A stretch of DNA of 64,000 bases from assembly GCF_026240945.1 (NCBI RefSeq), contig NZ_JAPFPY010000018.1, positions 33,958 to 97,957 of the forward strand, read 5' to 3'. Below, in pieces: positions 8,209 to 16,726 of the stretch. This DNA comes from Mycolicibacterium sp. J2. GTDB taxonomy: Bacteria; Actinomycetota; Actinomycetes; Mycobacteriales; Mycobacteriaceae. The first letter of the stretch is position 1, and the number at the start of each line of letters is the position of its first letter. The position numbers and the translations under genes were made by a program. Below the pieces are notes generated by a model that saw nothing but the letters and a program-made list of their open reading frames with translations, was not told where the DNA came from and searched no databases.

Positions 8209-8505
8209 TCAAACACCCTGCGGCTGAACATCCTTCGCGGGATGTATGCTGGCCGCATCCACAGCGTTCGGTGCCGGCTCATCCTGTTTCGGAGGGGATG
8301 GGGCGGACCAACCGTGGTAGCCGAGTGCCACACTGACGGCGGAGTACACCGCGGCCTCGGTCCACATATAGCCGACACCCCAGCGCCTGCCCAAGAAGAC
8401 CGGCTCGCTGATGATGCCGCGCCGGGCGGCCACGGCGTACGCGGCGTGCGCGTAGGCCAACGCGGCGAACGATCCCGACAAGAACTTGCTGACTTCGCGG
8501 TTCAT
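8209..8505 (-). CDS. Small membrane protein, conserved type, function unknown
   Basis: A 98-residue protein starting MNREVSKFLSG at the ATG 8503-8505, chosen because GAGGAGGAG stands 8 bases before it; a longer in-frame start adds 13 residues without a ribosome site. It contains two hydrophobic segments (ALAYAHAAYAVAA and the region around YMWTEAAVYSAVSVALGY) and a proline-rich, hydrophilic C-terminus. Probably a small inner-membrane protein. No known domain was recognised. It converges on ligD with a 29-bp gap. Confidence 0.6.
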   Translation of the reverse strand: MNREVSKFLSGSFAALAYAHAAYAVAARRGIISEPVFLGRRWGVGYMWTEAAVYSAVSVALGYHGWSAPSPPKQDEPAPNAVDAASIHPAKDVQPQGV

Positions 8506-8900
8506 CACTGACTCCTCCTCTGCCGCCGGCATCGCGACGGCCACTTCAGTTTCGAACCGACGCGCATCGATGGCTAGGGACTAAGGTCCCCGGCGGGCCG
8601 CGCGCAGCATGGACCGTTGACCCGTGTCCTGTGCGCAACGTCAGCCTCGATTGCACCGGCGGCTAGCGAGACCGCCCATCGCAGTTACTCTGCACGAATG
8701 CAGTCCGCGAATTTCTGTCGTGCCGTTCCCCGGTTAGCGACACAGCAGAACGATCTCATTGATCGGTCAAATATCCTTTTCCACAGCATCAATCGGCACA
8801 CATGATTTCTAACCAAATTTGCTGAGCGCCGGATATGCTGCTCACGCAGCAAACACTACTTTGCTGCCCTCATTGAATCGATCCAACCGAAGGGGGAGCG
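8506..8900. other. 395-bp gene-free, relatively A+T-rich intergenic region
   Basis: This stretch lies between two divergent genes. The right half (about 8680-8880) is clearly richer in A+T than its surroundings and should hold the promoters of the exported protein at 8901. The only open frame of note (8617-8805) has no ribosome binding site and non-mycobacterial composition, so I do not call it a gene. No clear palindrome or RNA was seen. Confidence 0.5.
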
Positions 8901-9848
8901 GTGGACGCTCTGAGCAATGTCCGTGACCGGATGACACCGATGGTGGCGCTGACCGGCGCCGTGGCGATCGCGACGGCGGGGGCCCTGGCGGCGCCGCCGG
9001 CGCTCCAGTCCGCCGAACACCTCGCACCGGCGGTGGTGCGCGAGGTGAAGTCCCTACCGGTGGAACTGGTCGCATCGAACTTCTTCGCACCGTATTACGC
9101 GATGCCGGCGGGGCTGGCCGGGACCGCCATCACCGTCCCGTTGTTCGTCGTGACCTTCGCCGTCGACAATGTCGTGAAGGGCACCACCCAGCTGCTCACC
9201 AACCTCAACGTGGACAAGCGGTTGGCGCAGCAACCGGTCGTGCTGACACATTCGCTACTGTTCCCGATCGCTACCGGCGCACAGATCGCGCTGGCCAGTG
9301 GTCTGGACGGCACGTACGTCTACGGTAAATTCACTCCCGCGCAGGCCCTGAACTTCTTTGTCGACGCGGTGAAGGCCGCCGTCGACGGATTCGTCGCCGC
9401 CGAGAAGGCGCTGTTCACCCCGCCGGCTATGGCAGCCAAGCCCGCGATCAACGATGTCGCTTCACCGGCAATCGCCGAGCCTGGCACGACGGTGACGCTG
9501 TCCACCGCGTCGGCAAGCGTGCCGGCGAAGGTCGCACCCAAACACATCACCACAACCCCGACCGCTGCGACGCCGGAGCAGTCGACAACGCCGACAGCAG
9601 ATACCGAGAAGGCAACGGGCGACACCGAGAAAGCCGAGCCCGCGGCGGTGGCCGACACCCCCGTCGTCAAGAAACCCACCTGGAAGCGGCCCACGTTCAA
9701 GCTGCCGACACTCAAGCTACCGACCTTCAAACTGCCGACTCCCAAGAAGGCCCCTACCGCCGGCACGGCGGATAGCGGAACCACGCCGTCGGCGCCGAAG
9801 GCCGACGCCGGGTCGAAAGACGCTGGCTCCGAAGCTTCTTCGAAGTAG
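8901..9848 (+). CDS. Mycobacterial exported/wall-associated protein with KLPT repeat tail
   Basis: A 315-residue protein read from GTG 8901 behind a strong GAAGGGGGAGCG ribosome binding site. The N-terminus has a hydrophobic segment (MVALTGAVAIATAGALAAPP) that fits a signal peptide or anchor, followed by an alpha-helical, hydrophobic domain to about residue 180. Next comes a Thr/Ala/Glu-rich linker and a run of near-identical five-residue units of the type K-x-P-T-(F/L/W) between about residues 252 and 281. The tail is Ser/Ala/Lys-rich. The basic, proline-spaced repeat could bind wall polymers or nucleic acid, but this is speculation; no named family was recognised. Confidence 0.7.
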   Translation: MDALSNVRDRMTPMVALTGAVAIATAGALAAPPALQSAEHLAPAVVREVKSLPVELVASNFFAPYYAMPAGLAGTAITVPLFVVTFAVDNVVKGTTQLLTNLNVDKRLAQQPVVLTHSLLFPIATGAQIALASGLDGTYVYGKFTPAQALNFFVDAVKAAVDGFVAAEKALFTPPAMAAKPAINDVASPAIAEPGTTVTLSTASASVPAKVAPKHITTTPTAATPEQSTTPTADTEKATGDTEKAEPAAVADTPVVKKPTWKRPTFKLPTLKLPTFKLPTPKKAPTAGTADSGTTPSAPKADAGSKDAGSEASSK

Positions 9849-9860
9849 TCGGATACCGGG

Positions 9861-9887
9861 CTCGGGCAGCCGATGGCGCTGCCCGAG
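9861..9887. terminator. Bidirectional hairpin between convergent genes
   Basis: A perfect 10-bp stem (CTCGGGCAGC / GCTGCCCGAG) with a 7-base loop sits between the stop of the KLPT-repeat protein and the stop of rnhA, followed by TCTGTT. It fits a shared intrinsic-type terminator. Confidence 0.7.
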
Positions 9888-9896
9888 TCTGTTCCG

Positions 9897-10364
9897 TCAG
9901 CCGGTGAGCGTCGCGCGGCCGGCGTCGATGGCTGCTTGCATGCCCCTGGTGGCCAACACGTCGGCCAGCTCGTTGTCGCCGACCCCCGAATGGCCTTTCA
10001 CCCAGAACCATTCGACTTCGTGCCTGGCGCACGCCGCTTGCAGCCGCCGCCACAGATCGACGTTCTTCACCGGCTCCTTGGCGGCAGTCAACCAGCCGTT
10101 GCGCTCCCAGCCCAGCACCCACTTGGTGATCCCGTTGCGCACGTAGGTGCTGTCGGTATAGAGGTGCACCAGCACCGGGCGGGTCAACGCCTCCAGCGCC
10201 ATGATGGGCGCGGTCAGCTCCATCCGGTTGTTGCTGGTCTGTCCGGCGTCGCCGCCGCACATCTCGCGGACATGCTCACGATGGCGCAGCACCGCACCCC
10301 AGCCGCCGGGGCCCGGATTGGGCCGGCACCCGCCGTCGGTGTGGATGATCACGGGGTCGGTCAC
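9897..10364 (-). CDS. rnhA: Ribonuclease HI
   Basis: A 155-residue RNase H1 that degrades RNA in RNA-DNA hybrids. The four metal-binding carboxylates are present: D10 (HTDGGC), E49 (NRMEL), D71 (YTDST) and D135 (NELAD), plus the catalytic-loop histidine H126 in VKGHSG. Length and motif spacing match the E. coli enzyme. Its ATG overlaps the stop of the upstream VOC-like gene by 4 bp (ATGA), so the two are translationally coupled. This is a stand-alone RNase HI, distinct from the bifunctional RNase H/phosphatase of many actinobacteria. Confidence 0.93.
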   Translation of the reverse strand: MTDPVIIHTDGGCRPNPGPGGWGAVLRHREHVREMCGGDAGQTSNNRMELTAPIMALEALTRPVLVHLYTDSTYVRNGITKWVLGWERNGWLTAAKEPVKNVDLWRRLQAACARHEVEWFWVKGHSGVGDNELADVLATRGMQAAIDAGRATLTG

Positions 10365-10999
10365 CCGTCGAGCTTAATTCCGGAGATCATCGCCGTCCGA
10401 ACCGACATTCCGAGCGCGCGGTGATCGAGGGTGGTGATCCGCCGTCCCGGCTGCACCGCATCCTTGACCGGGGTGGCGCGGTCACCGAAGAACGCCGCCG
10501 TCGCGTCGATGTCGGCGACGGTGTAGGTGATGCCCCACAGCGATGACGGTCCGGCACCGGCCACGTCCGGCGCTCCGACCACTTCGATGATGACCGGTCC
10601 GAAGCGGAAGAAGATCTGCCGGATCGGCCGGCCGCCGAGCTGCGCGTCACGTTCGCGGCGCGGCTGCACCCCGATCGATGCCAATGCCGCGACGGTCCGC
10701 CGCAGATCGGGGGAGGCCACCACGATGTGGTCGATCGCGATGGTGCCGTTGGCGTGCGTGGCCGGATCCGCGGGCGCGGCGTCCGAACGTCTGGTGGGGA
10801 TGCCGTCGAGAGACCCGTCGCCGTCAGCACCGACGGGGACACCGCGTAGTGACCATCCGCGGATGCCGGTGCCGTTGGCGCGCCCGGTGAGTCGGATACG
10901 CACACCGCCGACGCTGCTGATGTCACCGGGCCCGACACTGAACCCTGCCTCGGCCCAGGCCTGCGGAGGATCGGCCACCTCGATCTCGTCGACGGTCAT
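10361..10999 (-). CDS. VOC (glyoxalase/bleomycin-resistance) fold protein
   Basis: A 212-residue protein starting at MTVDEIEVADPP (an in-frame start 7 codons upstream is possible). Two repeated beta-alpha-beta-beta-beta modules are visible: a degenerate N-terminal one and a clearer second one starting IAIDHIVVASPDLRRTVAAL and ending near AMISGI, typical of vicinal-oxygen-chelate proteins. The metal ligands of enzymatic VOC members are only partly recognisable (His in DHIVV, Glu in IIEVV), so catalysis is uncertain. It lies directly upstream of rnhA with a 4-bp overlap. Confidence 0.7.
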   Translation of the reverse strand: MTVDEIEVADPPQAWAEAGFSVGPGDISSVGGVRIRLTGRANGTGIRGWSLRGVPVGADGDGSLDGIPTRRSDAAPADPATHANGTIAIDHIVVASPDLRRTVAALASIGVQPRRERDAQLGGRPIRQIFFRFGPVIIEVVGAPDVAGAGPSSLWGITYTVADIDATAAFFGDRATPVKDAVQPGRRITTLDHRALGMSVRTAMISGIKLDG

Positions 11000-11082
11000 G
11001 TCTTTGATTCTGCGGGTCACCGCCCGGCCCCGGCTAGGTCATCCGGTCTGCGCGGACACGTGTCCGTTGTTAGTCTCCGCGT

Positions 11083-11580
11083 GTGAATCGCCTGTACACG
11101 GTGCCTCTAGCGGTCCTCGCCTGGTTCGGTGCCACCGCTGTCGGCGCTGCTGACCCGGGCGATCCGGTCGTTGCCCTCGGCAAGTGCTACGACCCGGGCG
11201 GGTCCGTGGTGCAGCGGCCGGCCACCTTCGCCTATAACTGCGACAACACCGGAGTGTTGCAGGACATGGTGTGGAGCACCTGGGGTGCCGACGGCGCCCG
11301 AGGTACCGGCACCGACAGCTCGGTGCAGTGCCAGCCCAACTGCGCGCAGGGCACCCGGTTGGTGAATCCGGTTGTGGTGCATGCCTGGAATCCCCAGCCG
11401 GCCAAGGATGCGGCATGCCCGCCCGATGCCCGCTACTTCTCCGACCTCACCATCGCGTATCCGCAGGGGGTGCCGCCGTGGATCACGCCGGGCACCCAGT
11501 GGTCACCGGGCACCGACTTCGTCACCGTCGACGGTGCACCCGCCGTGCACTTCTCCGGGCTGGGGCCCTTCTGCTCTTAG
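11083..11580 (+). CDS. Exported cysteine-containing mycobacterial protein
   Basis: A 165-residue protein with a cleavable signal peptide (residues 1 to about 22, ending AVGAADP). The mature part carries six cysteines (KCYD, NCDN, QCQPNC, AACPP, FCS), enough for three disulfides, and many aromatic and proline residues. It starts at GTG 11083, with a TAGTCT element about 10 bases before it and no Shine-Dalgarno, suggesting a leaderless message. The family is widespread in mycobacteria in my recollection but has no assigned function. Confidence 0.65.
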   Translation: MNRLYTVPLAVLAWFGATAVGAADPGDPVVALGKCYDPGGSVVQRPATFAYNCDNTGVLQDMVWSTWGADGARGTGTDSSVQCQPNCAQGTRLVNPVVVHAWNPQPAKDAACPPDARYFSDLTIAYPQGVPPWITPGTQWSPGTDFVTVDGAPAVHFSGLGPFCS

Positions 11581-11643
11581 ACAAGGTCGTGCTCTTAGGC
11601 AAGAGAGTGGCAGTACGGCGCCGTCGGTGCCATCGTGGTTCTC

Positions 11644-12045
11644 ATGAGTAGTCCAGATTCACCCGAAGAGACCGCAGGCCTGTACAGCGTCGACGACGAC
11701 GACCAGCTGCCCCAAGAGGACACCCTGCTCGACCGCGGTGTCGACGATCTCCTCGACGAGGGCTACTCACCGCCGGAGAAGTGGCAGGAGCCCCGCGATC
11801 ACGACACGCTCGACGAGTTCCTGGCCGCCGAGGTACCCGACCCGGCCATGGCGCTGGACGACGACTTCGTTCCCGACGAGCAGGCCGGCGATGACGAGGT
11901 GGGCGACGTGCGTTCCGGCCGGCTGGTGGCCCCCGACGAGGGTTTCGGTGTCGACAGCGAAGCAGATCTGGTCGGTACCGACGTCGGGATCGACGGTGGG
12001 GCGGCCTCCGCGGAGGAGGCCGCGGTGCACGTCATCGACGACTGA
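11644..12045 (+). CDS. Acidic DUF5709-type protein
   Basis: A 133-residue, strongly acidic protein. The N-terminus GLYSVDDDDQLPQEDTLLDRG and the segment LLDEGYSPPEKW are the features I associate with the actinobacterial DUF5709 family. It has no signal peptide, no membrane segment and few basic residues, and is likely disordered and cytosolic. The ATG at 11644 is preferred over a GTG nine bases upstream. Function is unknown. Confidence 0.7.
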   Translation: MSSPDSPEETAGLYSVDDDDQLPQEDTLLDRGVDDLLDEGYSPPEKWQEPRDHDTLDEFLAAEVPDPAMALDDDFVPDEQAGDDEVGDVRSGRLVAPDEGFGVDSEADLVGTDVGIDGGAASAEEAAVHVIDD

Positions 12046-12084
12046 CGGCGCGAGCGTCCCCGAAATGCCGGGGATCGCGGCGCG

Positions 12085-13320
12085 TCACTGTGCAGACACG
12101 GCCGCTCGGCGACCAGTGCCGCGCTGTAGGAAAACGGAGAGGGTCAGCACCGCCAGGCCGGCCAGCGTCAGCAGGGCGCCGGCCGCGGCGGGGGCGGTGT
12201 AGCCGTAACCCGCGGCGATCACCACGCCGCCGATCCAGGCGCCGGTGGCGTTGGCGATGTTCAGCGACGAGTGGTTGAGCGCGGCGGCCAGGGTCTGGGC
12301 ATCGTGCGCGACGTCCATCAGCCGGGTCTGCAGGGCGGGGCCGATCGCCGATCCGGCAGCGCCGATGAGGAACAGCCCGAACAGTGCGGTCCACGGGTTG
12401 TGCGCGGCCAGCACGAATAAGGCCAGCACCACGCCGAGCGCGGTGATGGACACGTACAGCGCGCGCACCACCGAGATATCGGCCAGCCGGCCGCCGGCCA
12501 GGTTGCCGATCACCATGCCCACCCCGAATGCCATCAACGCCAGCGGGACCAGCGCGCGTGGCAGGCCCGCGACATCGGTCATGGTGGTTGCGACGTAGGT
12601 GTAGACGGCGAACATCCCGCCGAAACCCACCATCCCGACCAGCAGAGCCAGCCACACCTGCACCCGGCGCAGTGCGCCCAGTTCGGTGAGCGGGCTGGTG
12701 ACGTGCATGGAGCGCAGGTTGGGCACCCAGAACCAGATGGCGGTCAGGGTCACCAGCCCGATCGCCACCACCAGGCCGAAGGCGCTGCGCCAGCCGAAGT
12801 GCTGGCCGAGTGCCGATGCGGCGGGCACTCCCACGACGGTCGCCACGGTCAGGCCGGTCAGCACGTGGGCGACGGCCTTCGCGCGGTTCTGGGGCCCCAT
12901 CAGGTGTGCGGCCACCAGCGCGGCGATGCCGAAGAAGGCGCCGTGCGGGATGCCCGCGACGAATCGGGCGGCCACCAGGGTGCCGTAGGTCGGGGCGAAC
13001 ACGCTGGCCAGGTTGCCCAGCGTGAACAGCGTCATCAGGGCCAGGACCAGCGTCTTGCGGTTCACCCGGGCTGTCAGGGCGGCGATGAGCGGGGCGCCGA
13101 TCACCACGCCGAGGGCGTAGGCGGAGATGACATGCCCGGCCGCCGGCTCGGAGACGTGCAAGCTCGCCGCGATGTCGGGGAGCAGGCCCATGGCCACGAA
13201 CTCGGTGGTGCCGATGCCGAAGCCACCCAGCGCCAGCGCCAAGACGGCCAGCCAGCGCACCGTCGGATCGGGTGCGACGACAGAGGGGGGTCGGTGCGGC
13301 TGGGCAATGGTGCGGGACAC
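12085..13320 (-). CDS. MFS drug/sugar efflux transporter (AraJ/DHA1 type)
   Basis: About 411 residues with 12 predicted transmembrane segments. The first helix region reads GGFGIGTTEFVAMGLLPDIA, the typical opening of the AraJ/YdhP-like DHA1 family, and the 2-3 loop is represented by RVNRK. Such proteins export sugars or drugs by proton antiport. The start is uncertain: GTG 13320 is used because the next in-frame ATG (13350) lies within the probable shared promoter region. It is divergent from the ROK regulator at 13383, the usual layout for a transporter controlled by its neighbour. Confidence 0.8.
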   Translation of the reverse strand: MSRTIAQPHRPPSVVAPDPTVRWLAVLALALGGFGIGTTEFVAMGLLPDIAASLHVSEPAAGHVISAYALGVVIGAPLIAALTARVNRKTLVLALMTLFTLGNLASVFAPTYGTLVAARFVAGIPHGAFFGIAALVAAHLMGPQNRAKAVAHVLTGLTVATVVGVPAASALGQHFGWRSAFGLVVAIGLVTLTAIWFWVPNLRSMHVTSPLTELGALRRVQVWLALLVGMVGFGGMFAVYTYVATTMTDVAGLPRALVPLALMAFGVGMVIGNLAGGRLADISVVRALYVSITALGVVLALFVLAAHNPWTALFGLFLIGAAGSAIGPALQTRLMDVAHDAQTLAAALNHSSLNIANATGAWIGGVVIAAGYGYTAPAAAGALLTLAGLAVLTLSVFLQRGTGRRAAVSAQ

Positions 13321-13333
13321 GTGTTCAGCGTAG

Positions 13334-13374
13334 GGCCACTTAGGCCGCATGGCCAACCGACTTTTGTCTATATC
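13334..13374. promoter_or_regulatory. Divergent promoter region of ROK regulator and MFS gene
   Basis: An inverted repeat GGCCA-N11-TGGCC spans 13334-13354 and could be an operator. TATATC at 13369-13374 lies about seven bases before the GTG of the ROK gene and fits a -10 element giving a leaderless transcript. Confidence 0.3.
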
Positions 13375-13382
13375 AGGCGAAA

Positions 13383-14573
13383 GTGGCACAACTTACGTTT
13401 CCGGTGTTGAATCGGGTCATGGCCACCGTCGGCGACATCTTCACCTTGATCCGGGATCGCGGTGAGACCACGCGCGCCGATATCGCCGTCGTCACAGGAC
13501 TGTCCCGGACCGCGGTGGCCGCTCGTCTCGCGGCCCTCGTCGAGGCCGGGCTGGTGCTCGAGGGTGAACAGGCCCCGTCGACCGGCGGTCGTCCCGCCAC
13601 CACCCTGAGCGTCAACACCCGCGCCGGCGTGGTGCTGTCGGTGGCAGTCGGCATCAGCCGCACCCGGCTGGCGGTGTGTGATCTGGCGGGGGCGATCCTG
13701 CGGCTCTCGGATATCGATCAGGAGGTGGCCCTGGGCCCCGACGATCTGATGCCCGACGTGGTCAAGGGTCTCGATGTATTGCTGGAGGACCACCCCACGG
13801 CGACGGTGTACGGCATCGGGTTGAGCCTGCCCGGACCGGTGGACCGGGAGCGTGGATGCAGCCGCGACTCGCCGATCCTGCCGGGCTGGGACGGGGCGGC
13901 CCTGCGGCCGTATTTCGCGGATCGGTTTCCCGCGATTCCGGTGGTCCTGGACAACGACGCCAATGCGATCGCACTCGCCGAACGCGGTGGTGACCTCGAA
14001 GGCCACAGCGACCTGCTGGTGTTGAAGGCCTCCAGCGGGCTGGGTGCCGGCATCGTCGCCGGCGGAGCGCTGCAGCGCGGGGTGTCCGGCGCCGCAGGCG
14101 AATTCGGGCATAACAAGATCGCCGCCGCCAAGGGGCGCCCGTGCCGGTGCGGCGACACCGGATGTCTGGAGACCGTCGCCGGCGGCTGGGCCATCGTGCA
14201 CGAGCTGCAGCAGCGCGGCTACACCGTCCGACACCTGCGTGATGTGGTCGAGCTGGCCAACGGCGGTGACCCCGAGACCCGCCGGATGATCCGCGACAGC
14301 GGGCGGTATGTGGGGGAGGGCATCGCCCCGGCGGTGAACCTGCTCAATCCCAAGGTGCTCGTCATCACCGGGGATATGGCCGGGGCCTACGACATCTTCG
14401 TGGCGGGCTTACGAGAAGCGTTGTACGGCAACGCAACCGCGATGGCCACCCGTGAACTCGACGTGGTGGCCTCCGCATATGGCGGTGCGGCGGCACCCGT
14501 GGGCAGTGCCGCCATGGCACTGGACGAGGTGCTCAGCGCGCGTGCCGTCGACGCACTCGTCGCCAGGACGTGA
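13383..14573 (+). CDS. ROK-family transcriptional regulator / sugar-kinase fold
   Basis: A 396-residue protein. Residues about 15-70 form a winged helix-turn-helix (TRADIAVVTGLSRTAVAARLAALVEAGLV). The remainder is a ROK ASKHA domain with the ATP-binding DNDANAIALAE segment, the ExGH motif in GEFGHNKI and the zinc site C-x-C-G-D-T-G-C-L-E. ROK repressors bind sugars and control transport or catabolic genes; here the divergent MFS transporter is the obvious target. It starts at GTG 13383 with no ribosome binding site and a -10-like element just upstream, so it is probably leaderless. Confidence 0.88.
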   Translation: MAQLTFPVLNRVMATVGDIFTLIRDRGETTRADIAVVTGLSRTAVAARLAALVEAGLVLEGEQAPSTGGRPATTLSVNTRAGVVLSVAVGISRTRLAVCDLAGAILRLSDIDQEVALGPDDLMPDVVKGLDVLLEDHPTATVYGIGLSLPGPVDRERGCSRDSPILPGWDGAALRPYFADRFPAIPVVLDNDANAIALAERGGDLEGHSDLLVLKASSGLGAGIVAGGALQRGVSGAAGEFGHNKIAAAKGRPCRCGDTGCLETVAGGWAIVHELQQRGYTVRHLRDVVELANGGDPETRRMIRDSGRYVGEGIAPAVNLLNPKVLVITGDMAGAYDIFVAGLREALYGNATAMATRELDVVASAYGGAAAPVGSAAMALDEVLSARAVDALVART

Positions 14574-14588
14574 CGGCGCCCGTTCGGG

Positions 14589-15470
14589 TCAGCCGTTGGC
14601 CTTCGCGATGACGTTCTCGGCGAACCACTCCAGGTTGCGAATCTTGTCGTCCAGCGGCTCGGTGTCATCACCCATGATGTAGGGCACCCGGAAGCCGACG
14701 ATCACGTCGGTCACGCCCTTGTCCTCCAGGCGTTTGACGCCGTCGAGGGTGAACCCGTCGATCGAGATGACGTGGATCTGGAACTCGCCCGCCTGACCGA
14801 TGCGCTCCTCGGTTTCGCGGTACTGCTGCAGCTTCTTGAGCAGCGGGTCGAGTTCCTCGGGATCACCGCCACCGTGCATCCAGCCGTCATTGCGGGCGGC
14901 GCGCTTGAGGGCGGCGTCGGCGTGCCCGCCGACCAGGATGGGGACCGGTTGGGTCGGTGCGGGCGTCATCTTGATGCTCGGGATGTCGTAGAACTCGCCG
15001 TGGTATTCGAAATAGTCGCCGGAGGTGAGGCCGCGGATGACGTCGATGCACTCGTCCATCCGCTTGCCGCGCTTGGCGAACGGCACGCCCATGATCTCGT
15101 AGTCCTCGGGCCACGGGCTGGTCCCGACGCCCAGCCCCAGCCGGTTGCCGAACAGCGCGGCCAAGGATCCGGCCTGCTTGGCGACCAACGCCGGCGGCCG
15201 GATCGGCAGCTTCAGCACGAAGATGTTGAAGTGCAGATTGGTGGTGACGGCCGATAGTGCGCCGATGAGCGCAAACGATTCGATGAAGGCTTTGCCGTCC
15301 AGGAATTCGCGGTTGCCGTCCGCGGTGTACAGGTACTTCGAATCCGACACCTCGGGATAAGCGATGCTGTCCGGGATGGTCATGGCGTGGTAGCCGGCCG
15401 CATCGGCCGCTTTGGCGAGCGGGATGTAGTAGCTCGGGTCGGTCATGGCTTCCGCATAAGTGAACCGCAT
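14589..15470 (-). CDS. LLM-class F420-dependent oxidoreductase
   Basis: A 293-residue luciferase-like monooxygenase fold protein. It contains the LLM features: the early strand MRFTYAEAM, the loop AKQAGSLAALFGNRLGLGVGTSPWPEDYEIMG and the segment PVPILVGGHADAALKRAARNDGW. These enzymes use F420H2 or FMNH2; the cofactor cannot be settled from sequence, though mycobacterial members mostly use F420. A perfect KstR-type palindrome begins 11 bp before the ATG, so repression in the absence of sterol or fatty-acyl ligands is likely. It is divergent from an MFS gene. Confidence 0.85.
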   Translation of the reverse strand: MRFTYAEAMTDPSYYIPLAKAADAAGYHAMTIPDSIAYPEVSDSKYLYTADGNREFLDGKAFIESFALIGALSAVTTNLHFNIFVLKLPIRPPALVAKQAGSLAALFGNRLGLGVGTSPWPEDYEIMGVPFAKRGKRMDECIDVIRGLTSGDYFEYHGEFYDIPSIKMTPAPTQPVPILVGGHADAALKRAARNDGWMHGGGDPEELDPLLKKLQQYRETEERIGQAGEFQIHVISIDGFTLDGVKRLEDKGVTDVIVGFRVPYIMGDDTEPLDDKIRNLEWFAENVIAKANG

Positions 15471-15480
15471 GAGGTGATAT

Positions 15481-15494
15481 TAGAACGTGTTCTA
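15481..15494. promoter_or_regulatory. KstR-like operator (LLM / MFS divergent promoter)
   Basis: TAGAACGTGTTCTA fits TnnAACnnGTTnnA and is palindromic in its AGAAC/GTTCT arms. It lies 10 bp before the leftward LLM start and about 35-40 bp before the rightward MFS start, so it could control both. Confidence 0.75.
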
Positions 15495-15532
15495 GTTCTG
15501 TGTGCCGGATTGGGGCGGGGCATGATGTGCGG

Positions 15533-16726
15533 GTGCCCGCCGCCTGGCTCACTCGCAACGTCCGTGTGCTCTCGGCGGTGTCTTTTCTCCAGGACACCGC
15601 CAGCGAGTTGCTCTACCCGCTGCTGCCGATCTACCTGACCGCCGTGCTGGGCGCGCCGCCCGCGGTGGTCGGCGCCATCGAGGGTGCGGCCGAGGGTGCG
15701 GCGTCGCTGACCAAGCTGGCCTCCGGCCCGCTGGGTGACCGCTTCGCCCGGCGCCCGCTGATCGCCACCGGCTACGGCATGGCCGCCCTCGGCAAGATCA
15801 TGGTGGCGGCGTTCGCGTCGTGGCAGGGTGTCCTCGCAGGTCGAGTCGTCGACCGGCTGGGCAAGGGGCTGCGCGGCGCGCCGCGGGACGCGCTGTTGGT
15901 GGTCGACGTCGACGACGCGCATCGCGGCCGGGTGTTCGGCTTCCACCGCGCGATGGACACCTTCGGTGCGGTCATCGGACCGCTCATCGGGCTGGCCGGC
16001 TACGAGCTGCTGAATCATCAGATCGCCCCGCTGCTGTGGGTGGCCGCGGTGCCGGCCGTCCTCAGCGTGGCGCTGGTGTTCCTGTCCCGCGAGCGCCGGC
16101 GCCCGGCGCTCGCGACCCGGCCCCCGATCTTCGCGCACGTGAAAGATCTGCCGGGCCGGTACTGGCGCACCGCCGGTGTGCTCGTTGCATTCGGAATCAT
16201 CAACTTCCCCGACGCGCTGTTGTTGCTGCGGCTCAACGAGATCGGCTTCTCGGTCGTCGAGGTGATCCTGGCCTACGTCGGGTACAACGCCGTCTACGCG
16301 CTGAGCAGCTATCCCGCCGGTGTGCTGGCCGACCGGATCGGTCGGATCCAGGTGTTCGGCATCGGCCTGGTGTTCTTCGCGATCGGCTACGCAGGACTGG
16401 GTGTGACCGACGACCCGGTGGCGGCCTGGCTGCTGATCGGCGTGTACGGACTTTTCACCGGGTGCACCGACGGAGTCGGTAAGGCGTGGATCTCGTCGCT
16501 GGTCGGACCGCAGGTGCAGGCCAGCGCCCAGGGCGTCTTCCAGGGCGCCAGCGGATTCGCCATCTTGTTCGCCGGGGTGTGGGCGGGGCTGGCCTGGGAT
16601 GCCGGGCCCGGCCAGGGCACCGTGCCGTTGCTCATCTCCGGCGGTGTCGGCGCCGTGTTCGCGATCGCCGTGCTCGGGTTCGGCTATGCCAAGCGGAAGG
16701 GCGGCGAGCCCGCACCGGCGATCTGA
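15533..16726 (+). CDS. MFS transporter, quinolone-resistance-like
   Basis: About 397 residues with 11-12 hydrophobic segments. It opens FLQDTASELLYPLLPIYLTAVLGAPPAVVGAIEGAAEG, the signature of the actinobacterial MFS subfamily related to tetracycline/quinolone exporters, and has the loop GPLGDRFARRPL and the GKGLRGAPRDAL region. The start is GTG 15533 or 15527. The gene shares a KstR-like operator with the divergent LLM gene. Its last 43 bp overlap the 3' end of the convergent diiron-protein gene. Substrate unknown. Confidence 0.82.
   Translation: MPAAWLTRNVRVLSAVSFLQDTASELLYPLLPIYLTAVLGAPPAVVGAIEGAAEGAASLTKLASGPLGDRFARRPLIATGYGMAALGKIMVAAFASWQGVLAGRVVDRLGKGLRGAPRDALLVVDVDDAHRGRVFGFHRAMDTFGAVIGPLIGLAGYELLNHQIAPLLWVAAVPAVLSVALVFLSRERRRPALATRPPIFAHVKDLPGRYWRTAGVLVAFGIINFPDALLLLRLNEIGFSVVEVILAYVGYNAVYALSSYPAGVLADRIGRIQVFGIGLVFFAIGYAGLGVTDDPVAAWLLIGVYGLFTGCTDGVGKAWISSLVGPQVQASAQGVFQGASGFAILFAGVWAGLAWDAGPGQGTVPLLISGGVGAVFAIAVLGFGYAKRKGGEPAPAI

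Noticed and set aside
8617..8805. 62-codon frame in the gap before the KLPT-repeat protein
   Set aside because: No ribosome binding site, poor codon use for this genome and no recognisable motif; the region is better explained as promoter DNA.
9640..9760. Repeated codons of the KLPT tail considered as non-coding tandem repeat or PE_PGRS-like gene
   Set aside because: The repeats stay in one frame within a gene with a strong ribosome site, and the residues are not Gly-Gly-Ala/Asn as in PGRS.
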